DNA of 49,217 nt from Mycobacterium sp. 1164966.3 (GTDB lineage Bacteria > Actinomycetota > Actinomycetes > Mycobacteriales > Mycobacteriaceae), in contig NZ_LZSG01000020.1 of assembly GCF_001665395.1 (NCBI RefSeq), positions 1 through 49,217 on the forward strand, read 5' to 3'. Numbering within the stretch: the first letter of the stretch is position 1; each line of letters begins with the position of its first letter. The notes under the pieces were generated by a model that did not search any database, had not been told where the DNA came from, and was given only the letters and a program-made list of their open reading frames with translations. Both the position numbers and the translations under genes were made by a program. Shown in pieces: positions 44,352-49,217 of the stretch.

Positions 44352-44915
44352 ATGACCGGACCGTCAGGGCTGAGCGGCGACCTGGACACCTTGCTGCGCA
44401 AGGTCGCCGGTGGCGACCGCGGCGCGTTCGCCGCGGTCTACGACCTCACCAAATCCCGGGTGTACGGATTGGTGATCCGGGTGTTGCGTGACGCCGGCTA
44501 TAGCGAGGAAACCACCCAGGAGATCTACCTCGAGGTGTGGCGGACCGCGTCGGACTACGACTCGGCCAAGGGATCCGCCCTCGCGTGGCTGCTGACCATG
44601 GCCCACCGGCGCGCGGTCGACCGGGTGCGTTCCGAGCAGGCCGGCACCAGGCGGGAAGGACGCTACGGTGCCGCCACCGTCGAGACCGCCGGCGACGTCG
44701 TCGCCGACTCGGCGATCGCGAGTGACGAGCGGCGCCGGGTGACCCGATGCCTCGAGGGCTTGACCGAAGCGCAGCGCGAGTGCATCGAGCTGGCGTACTA
44801 CGGCGGGTTGACGTATGCCGAGGTATCGCAACGGTTGGCCGCCAACCTTTCGACGATCAAATCCCGCATGCGTGACGCGCTGCGCGGCCTGCGCAATTGT
44901 CTGGACGTGTCATGA
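44352..44915 (+). CDS. sigK: ECF sigma factor SigK
   Basis: 187 residues, the Mtb length. Sigma region 2 covers about 20-95 ([47 protein letters not shown]); region 4 covers about 130-187 ([29 protein letters not shown]). C133 and C183, which form the redox-sensitive disulfide controlling Mtb SigK-RskA binding, are both present; C144 is extra. It drives the operon from 40254. Its TGA overlaps the rskA ATG. Confidence 0.96.
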   Translation: MTGPSGLSGDLDTLLRKVAGGDRGAFAAVYDLTKSRVYGLVIRVLRDAGYSEETTQEIYLEVWRTASDYDSAKGSALAWLLTMAHRRAVDRVRSEQAGTRREGRYGAATVETAGDVVADSAIASDERRRVTRCLEGLTEAQRECIELAYYGGLTYAEVSQRLAANLSTIKSRMRDALRGLRNCLDVS

Positions 44916-45613
44916 CCGACCCGAACGAATCCGAACTGCTTGACCTGGCCACGCCGTATGCGCTGAATGCGCTGACCGAAGAGGAGAAGGCTGACCTCGA
45001 CCGCCGGGTTGCCGCGTCGGCGGTCGCGGCTGAATTCCATGACGAAGTGCGGGCGGTGCGCGAAACGATGGCGGTGGTCTCGGCGGGGACAGCTATCCAA
45101 CCACCGACGCATCTACGGGCAGCCGTCCTGGCCGTGACGGAACCGACAGAGCTCGAGGTCAGGCGGCAACGGCGTTGGCGAACAGCCCTTTTGGCGGCTG
45201 CTGCCGCAATCATGATCGGATTGTCCGCATTCGGCGTCGGCGTGCTGATGCGACCGCCGCCCCGGCAGACGGTCGCCGAGCAGGTCTTGACGGCGCCCGA
45301 TGTGCAGACCGTCTCTCGCCCGTTGGGCACCGGGACCGCCACATTCGTGTTCTCCCGCGACCGCAACGCCGGTGTGCTGGTGATGAACAACGTGGCGCCG
45401 CCGTCGCCGGGCACGGTGTACCAAATGTGGCTGATGGGCACCAATGGCCCTCCGACATCGGCGGGGACCATGGGTACTGCGGCCGTTGCACCCTCGACGA
45501 AAGCCATGGTTCGCGACATCGGACCGTCGACGGCGCTGGCGTTCACTGTGGAACCCGGCGCCGGGTCGCCGCAGCCGACCGGCACGGTGTTGGCTCAGTT
45601 GCCCTTAAGCTGA
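44912..45613 (+). CDS. rskA: anti-sigma-K factor RskA
   Basis: 233 residues. The cytosolic N-terminal domain (1-85) begins [21 protein letters not shown] and holds SigK. One membrane helix follows (about 91-113), then an extracytoplasmic RskA domain ([34 protein letters not shown]). Regulated proteolysis of RskA releases SigK. The ATG overlaps the sigK stop (ATGA). Its 3' end overlaps the convergent membrane gene by nine bases. Confidence 0.95.
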   Translation: MTDPNESELLDLATPYALNALTEEEKADLDRRVAASAVAAEFHDEVRAVRETMAVVSAGTAIQPPTHLRAAVLAVTEPTELEVRRQRRWRTALLAAAAAIMIGLSAFGVGVLMRPPPRQTVAEQVLTAPDVQTVSRPLGTGTATFVFSRDRNAGVLVMNNVAPPSPGTVYQMWLMGTNGPPTSAGTMGTAAVAPSTKAMVRDIGPSTALAFTVEPGAGSPQPTGTVLAQLPLS

Positions 45614-46459
45614 CTTCCTGCGTAGGCTGAACACCGCCGCCACAATCACACCGAGCACCACCAGCGTGGCGCCGGTGAGCAGCGTCAGGTTGAGCCATTC
45701 ATGCAGGCTGGACTTGGCGTAGCGGACCATCACGTCGCCAACGGTGCGAAAGTCGCCGGTGGTCCTATTCAGTTCGGTGATGATGCGCCGGTCGGCGAGC
45801 TCGATGGCGGCCCATCCCGCCGCGCCTTCCAGCAGCACCGCGATGCCGATGGCGGCCAGCGCCCTGCCGCGGCGCCGCGCGGCGACCAGCAGCAGAAAAC
45901 CGAACAGGGCGCTCATAGCCGCCGCGCCTATGCTCGCCCAAGGACCCCAAGTCGCGAGCCAGCCGAGCTGGCCCTGCCGCAGCGACTGCGTCGTCGAAGG
46001 CACTGTCACCGTCACCGGAACCGTCAGCTTCGTCGGGACCGTCACGTGGTGACTGGTCAGCATCTGCTGGACCGAGCTTTCATTGAGCATCGGGGCCAGA
46101 TCTACCACCCACTCGGAGTCCTGGCCGGACTGCGGCTTGCTGAACAACCAGTTGTGGGCGGCCTTGTTCGCCTCGGCGAACAACGGCGGAAAAGCCGGGC
46201 TTGCCGTAAATTTCGCGACCACGTCGTGGACCTGCGAGGTGTCGGCAGTGCCGCCGTGATCGGTGATGAGGCGCATGGCGCGCGTGGTGAGTTCGGCCGC
46301 CATGGCGGACTGCAGCGCGGGGTCGGCGGCGGCCTTGCGGGCCAGCCTGCCGTAGCCGTCGACGTCGACGATGTTCCGCTGCAACCACGACGCGGGAACC
46401 AGCACCACCAGCGCGGCCGTGGTGGCCAGCCACAACACCACCGTCAGCGTGAGTCGCAC
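45605..46459 (-). CDS. membrane protein of unknown function
   Basis: About 284 residues from the GTG at 46459 (304 from the GTG at 46519, which would overlap the upstream gene by 50 bases). One N-terminal membrane helix ([21 protein letters not shown]), an extracytoplasmic region of ~150 residues, then three helices near the C-terminus ending SLRRKSA. The extracytoplasmic part has [27 protein letters not shown]. No family recognised. Confidence 0.75.
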   Translation of the reverse strand: MRLTLTVVLWLATTAALVVLVPASWLQRNIVDVDGYGRLARKAAADPALQSAMAAELTTRAMRLITDHGGTADTSQVHDVVAKFTASPAFPPLFAEANKAAHNWLFSKPQSGQDSEWVVDLAPMLNESSVQQMLTSHHVTVPTKLTVPVTVTVPSTTQSLRQGQLGWLATWGPWASIGAAAMSALFGFLLLVAARRRGRALAAIGIAVLLEGAAGWAAIELADRRIITELNRTTGDFRTVGDVMVRYAKSSLHEWLNLTLLTGATLVVLGVIVAAVFSLRRKSA

Positions 46460-46469
46460 GGCAAGGGCT

Positions 46470-46985
46470 TTACGGGACGATTCCGCGCAGGTAGGCGGCT
46501 TGGCCGAGGTGCTGTGCACAGTCGTCGACGATGCTGACCAGTCGGGCGCTGGCCGTCACCGGCGGGTCCCAATTGGTGTCCACGACGCGGCACAACTCAT
46601 CGGCGGTGACTTTGGTGGCGTATTCGAGGCTGAGTTCGTGCACCGCGTGGTAGTAGCCGGACAGCAACTCCGCCGATGCGCGCACCTTCGCCACATCCTC
46701 CGGGCTGTGCCCGTAGCCGGTGTCGTTGCGCGGCAGGTCCAATCCGAATCGGTCCACCCAGCCGTCGCGGGTCCACACCTGCTCGACGCCGGCGATGTCG
46801 GCGAGCTGAATGTCCTGCACCCGGGCGCTGTGCCAGATCAGCCACGCGATGGTGTTGGCCTCGGGGGTGGGCCGGTAGTTGGACACCTCGTCACTCAGGC
46901 CGTCGGTGAGGTCGTCGACGTGTTCGATCAACCGGGTGAAGGCGTCCCGAAGCAATTCCTGCGCGGCCGCGTCAGCGTTGGGCAT
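46470..46985 (-). CDS. DinB-like/DUF664 protein (Rv0443 orthologue)
   Basis: 171 residues, the Mtb Rv0443 length. Four-helix DinB-type fold with NTIAWLIWHSARVQDIQLAD, HSPEDVAKVRASAELLSGYYHAVHE, and IVDDCAQHLGQAAYLRGI. The three His positions (WHS, YHAVHE, QHLGQ) fit the metal site of this superfamily. Related enzymes include mycothiol-dependent ones; the function here is unproven. The ATG at 46985 leaves ten bases to the upstream VOC gene. Confidence 0.87.
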   Translation of the reverse strand: MPNADAAAQELLRDAFTRLIEHVDDLTDGLSDEVSNYRPTPEANTIAWLIWHSARVQDIQLADIAGVEQVWTRDGWVDRFGLDLPRNDTGYGHSPEDVAKVRASAELLSGYYHAVHELSLEYATKVTADELCRVVDTNWDPPVTASARLVSIVDDCAQHLGQAAYLRGIVP

Positions 46986-46995
46986 ACCACCGACC

Positions 46996-47376
46996 CTACG
47001 GCTGCCCGTGCCAGACGGCCTCGACGTTGTTGCCGTCGGGGTCGCGCACGAAGGCGCCGAAGTAGCCGGGGTGATATTCCGGCCAGAGCCGCGGCGCATG
47101 CAGCGACTCGGCGCCCAGCCCTACCGCCGCGTCGTGAAACGCGCGCACCGCGTCTTCATCGGCCGCCTCGAACGCGACATGCACTTCCCGATTGGGGCCC
47201 TGCGCGGTGCCGGCAGCCTGGTCGGCGATCCAGAAAGCCGGCTTGCCGTCCCGGCCGTATCCGATGGCCACGCCGAAATCCAGCTGCCGGGAAAAGCCGA
47301 GCACGCCCAGCACCGTGTCGTAGAACTCCTGTGATTTCGGGTAATCGGCGCAGTTGATTCCTAGATGGTCAAACAT
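46996..47376 (-). CDS. VOC-family glyoxalase-like protein
   Basis: 126 residues from the ATG at 47376, which has GGAGGAG eight bases upstream. Begins MFDHLGINCADYPKSQEFYDTVLGVLGF and ends FVRDPDGNNVEAVWHG. His near residue 3 and the C-terminal Glu fit the metal ligands of glyoxalase/dioxygenase folds. Co-transcribed with the DinB-like gene (10-base gap). Substrate unknown. Confidence 0.85.
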   Translation of the reverse strand: MFDHLGINCADYPKSQEFYDTVLGVLGFSRQLDFGVAIGYGRDGKPAFWIADQAAGTAQGPNREVHVAFEAADEDAVRAFHDAAVGLGAESLHAPRLWPEYHPGYFGAFVRDPDGNNVEAVWHGQP

Positions 47377-47494
47377 CAGCGCCACTCCTCCTCATCGCTT
47401 CGTCCCCCTCGCCGCTGCGCGGCTGGGGGCGCCCCCACTGCATCGTCGTCGGCGCGCACGCCACCGATCCTGGCATGTCGCACCGACACGGTCG

Positions 47495-47500
47495 TAGATT
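47495..47500 (+). promoter_or_regulatory. putative -10 element of the amidohydrolase (leaderless)
   Basis: TAGATT at -12 to -7 relative to the ATG at 47507; no ribosome site precedes it. This is the best-spaced leaderless promoter candidate in the window. Confidence 0.5.
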
Positions 47501-47506
47501 AGTTAG

Positions 47507-48739
47507 ATGCGCTATGACCTCCTGATCCGCAATGGCACCATCGTCGACGGGCTGGGAGGTGAGCCGTACGTCGGCGACGTGGCCGTCCGGGACGGCGTCA
47601 TTGCCGCGGTGGGCTCCGTGAACGGCGCAACGGCCGAGCGGGAGATCGACGCGACCGGTCTGCTGGTCACCCCGGGTTTCGTCGACCTGCACACCCACTA
47701 CGACGGGCAGGCCATCTGGTCGGACCGGCTGACGCCGTCGTCGGCGCACGGGGTGACCACGGTGGTGATGGGCAACTGCGGAGTCGGCTTCGCGCCGTGC
47801 CGGCAGGAAGACCACGACGTGCTGGTCGACGTGATGGCAGGGGTGGAGGACATTCCCGGTGTGGTGATGACCGACGGCCTGCCGTGGAACTGGGAGACGT
47901 TCCCCCAATTCATGGATGCGCTGGACGCCGGGAAACGCGACATCGACGTGGCCGCGTATCTGCCGCACTCTCCGCTGCGCGTGTACGTGATGGGTCAGCG
48001 GGGCGCAAATCGCGAGCCCGCCACCGGCGAGGACCTCGCCACCATGCGCGCGCTGGCCAAAGAGGCGATGGAAGCCGGGGCGCTGGGCTTCGCCTCGTCG
48101 CGGCTGATGATCCACAAGACGGAGAGCGGGGCGCAGATCCCCAGCTACGACGCCGCCCGCGAGGAGATCGAGGAGATCGCCCGAGGGGTGGTCGACGGCG
48201 GCGGGGGTCTGCTGCAGTTCGTGCCCGACATTCCGGCCGGCGGCTACCAGCCCGTGCTGCAGACGGTGTTCGACGTCGCCGAGGACGTCGGGCTGCCGCT
48301 CACGTTCACTCTCGTCGTCGCCAACACCGGCGACCCGACCTGGCCGGACGCCATCACCATGATCGAGAAGGCGAACGCTGCCGGCGGCGATATCACCGCG
48401 CAGCTGTTGCCGCGGCCGATCGGGCTGATCATCGGGCTACAGCTGTCCGCCAACCCGTTCGTGCTCTACCCCAGCTACCGCGAGATCGCCCACCTGCCGC
48501 TGGCCGAGCGGGTCGCCGAGATGCGCAAACCCGAAGTGCGCGCTCGCATTCTGGCCGACAAGCCCGGCGTCGGGCACCCGATCCTCTATGTGGCGCAGGC
48601 CTGGGACTGGATCTTCCCGCTGGGCGACAACCCCAACTACGAGCCGGACCCCGCGGACAGCATCGGGGCCCGGGCCCGGGCCCGCGGCGTGAACCCGATG
48701 GAAGAGGCCTACGACCGGCTGCTGGACGACGCCGGCCAT
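47507..48739 (+). CDS. amidohydrolase (N-acyl-D-amino-acid deacylase-like), 3' end replaced
   Basis: 411 residues of an amidohydrolase-superfamily enzyme (Rv2913c-like). RYDLLIRNGTIVDGLGGEP at the N-terminus, metal motif DLHTHYDGQ with H62 and H64, MGNCGVGFAPCR, and GVNPMEEAYDRLLDDAGH. A full-length member is close to 600 residues and continues with a metal-binding GDGGAH-type region that is missing. The frame continues past 48739 into unrelated TPR sequence, so the real 3' end is not in this window. Confidence 0.88.
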
Positions 48740-48742
48740 CTG
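48728..48742. other. probable chimeric junction, mycobacterial to proteobacterial DNA
   Basis: Left of about 48739 the protein matches a mycobacterial amidohydrolase (up to DDAGH). Right of it the sequence matches WspC TPR repeats (LDEAERVALE onward). The bases around GCCGGCCAT (48731-48739) could serve both genes and hide the exact point. The frame is kept by chance. No transposon, att site or repeat flanks it. Confidence 0.8.
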
Positions 48743-49075
48743 GACGAGGCCGAGCGCGTGGCGCTGGAGATCGCCAACCTGCGCGCACCCGAAGCCGATA
48801 CGTTTTACCTGCTCGGCCTGATTGCCGATGCGCGCGGCCGCCATGCCGATGCCGGCGATTTCTATCGCAAGGCGCTGTACCTGGAACCCGCGCACTATGA
48901 AGCGCTGACGCATCTTGCCGCGCTGCTCGACGTGGCGGGCGACACCGTGGCCGCACGCCAGCTCATGCTGCGTGCGGAGCGCGCGCTGGCACGCCAGGGC
49001 AAGAGGCCATCCGCATCATCCGAATCCGAAACACCGGAGCACACACGAGGAACGCATGGCGCACGCCGTCCATGA
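48740..49075 (+). CDS. wspC: C-terminal fragment of WspC-type MCP methyltransferase (TPR tail)
   Basis: 111 residues before TGA. Tetratricopeptide repeats: DTFYLLGLIADARGRHADAG, DFYRKALYLEPAHYEALTHL, then AALLDVAGDTVAARQLMLRAERAL. This is the C-terminal part of CheR-like WspC, which methylates the WspA receptor in surface sensing. The CheR catalytic domain is missing. Base use (frequent GAT, ATT, TTT) looks Burkholderiales-like. It overlaps the next gene by 20 bases, as in genuine wsp operons. Confidence 0.8.
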   Translation: MDEAERVALEIANLRAPEADTFYLLGLIADARGRHADAGDFYRKALYLEPAHYEALTHLAALLDVAGDTVAARQLMLRAERALARQGKRPSASSESETPEHTRGTHGARRP

Positions 49076-49217
49076 CCACGCGGGCGTTACCACGCTCGTT
49101 GATGACTGCTGGAACCGCATCGGCACGCGCGGCGATCAATCCTGCCCGCGCCTTGCCACGTATTCGCGCTGCCTGAATTGCCCCGTCTTCGAAGAGGGGG
49201 CGGCTGCGCTGCTCGAT
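49056..49217 (+). CDS. wspD: WspD/CheW-like coupling protein, N-terminal part
   Basis: 54 residues, cut by the window end. MAHAVHDHAG, then DDCWNRIGTRGDQSCPRL and YSRCLNCPVFEEGAAALLD, the Cys-rich N-terminal signature of WspB/WspD CheW proteins. It couples the WspA receptor to the WspE kinase that drives c-di-GMP synthesis. Order wspC-wspD is that of the proteobacterial wsp operon. No mycobacterium is known to me to carry it. Confidence 0.8.
   Translation, partial: MAHAVHDHAGVTTLVDDCWNRIGTRGDQSCPRLATYSRCLNCPVFEEGAAALLD

Noticed and set aside
45605..45613. Frameshift or truncation at the rskA 3' end
   Set aside because: RskA has its usual length; the nine-base overlap is simply with a convergent gene.
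48740..49217. Native mycobacterial surface-sensing (Wsp) system
   Set aside because: Only the tail of wspC and head of wspD are present, the amidohydrolase is cut, and base usage changes at the join; artefact is the simpler reading.

Overview
The window is almost entirely chromosome of a slow-growing, non-tuberculous Mycobacterium. GC content and codon use are high throughout. The genes closely match the M. tuberculosis (Mtb) block regX3 (Rv0491) down to Rv0443, with the same order and orientation: regX3-senX3-gpm1-Rv0487-mshA-Rv0485 / Rv0484c / lprQ-murB / Rv0481c-Rv0480c-Rv0479c / deoC-Rv0477-Rv0476-hbhA-Rv0474-Rv0473 / Rv0472c ... pcaA / fadB2-icl-Rv0466 / ramB-Rv0464c / Rv0463-lpdC-Rv0461-Rv0460-Rv0459-Rv0458 / Rv0457c ... 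echA2-Rv0455c ... Rv0449c-Rv0448c-ufaA1-Rv0446c-sigK-rskA / Rv0443. The species cannot be fixed from the sequence alone.

Layout. 1-4.6 kb: a cyclase/hydrolase fusion running off the left edge, the SenX3-RegX3 phosphate two-component system, phosphoglycerate mutase and a YbjN-like protein. 4.6-11 kb: mycothiol synthesis (mshA), an ROK regulator, an SDR, an L,D-transpeptidase lipoprotein (lprQ) and murB. 11-18 kb: a nitrilase, a DUF2993 protein, deoC, the heparin-binding adhesin hbhA with a clear terminator, and small membrane or regulatory genes. 18-30 kb: lipid and central carbon genes: a UbiA-type prenyltransferase, the mycolate cyclopropane synthase pcaA, fadB2, isocitrate lyase with its regulator ramB, an acyl-ACP thioesterase, dihydrolipoamide dehydrogenase, and an aldehyde dehydrogenase with its DUF779 partner. 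30-36 kb: an oligopeptidase, DedA and DUF2254 membrane proteins, echA2, and the siderophore-secretion factor Rv0455c. 35.9-40.1 kb is an accessory insert (small secreted protein, HAD hydrolase, sulfatase, ArsI/CadI-like lyase, ArsR repressor, SRPBCC protein). It lies where Mtb carries Rv0454, PPE11, Rv0452 and mmpS4/mmpL4. 40.2-45.6 kb: the SigK lipid-modification operon, with a recognisable SigK promoter ahead of its first gene and the SigK/RskA pair at its end. 45.6-48.7 kb: a membrane protein, a DinB-like protein, a VOC protein and the 5' two thirds of an amidohydrolase.

At about 48,740 the sequence stops being mycobacterial. The amidohydrolase reading frame runs without a break into the TPR tail of a WspC-type chemoreceptor methyltransferase, followed by the start of a WspD/CheW protein. 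This gene pair belongs to proteobacterial surface-sensing (wsp) operons. An assembly or ligation chimera is much more likely than a real fusion.

Regulation. An unusually large share of genes has a TANNNT -10 hexamer ending 6-8 bases before the start codon, which suggests leaderless transcripts as is common in mycobacteria. It also helps choose starts for senX3, Rv0484c, lprQ, murB, Rv0481c, Rv0480c, ramB, lpdC, Rv0455c, sigK and the amidohydrolase. Other sites seen: a three-unit 11-bp Pho-box-like repeat upstream of senX3, TTGCGAA repeats upstream of icl, a perfect 13-bp inverted repeat between arsR and the cadI-like gene, and several strong hairpins. No tRNA, rRNA, CRISPR array, insertion sequence or PE/PPE gene was seen. 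No gene-free stretch exceeds 300 bases; the longest are 15120-15359 (upstream of hbhA) and 22274-22526 (upstream of icl).
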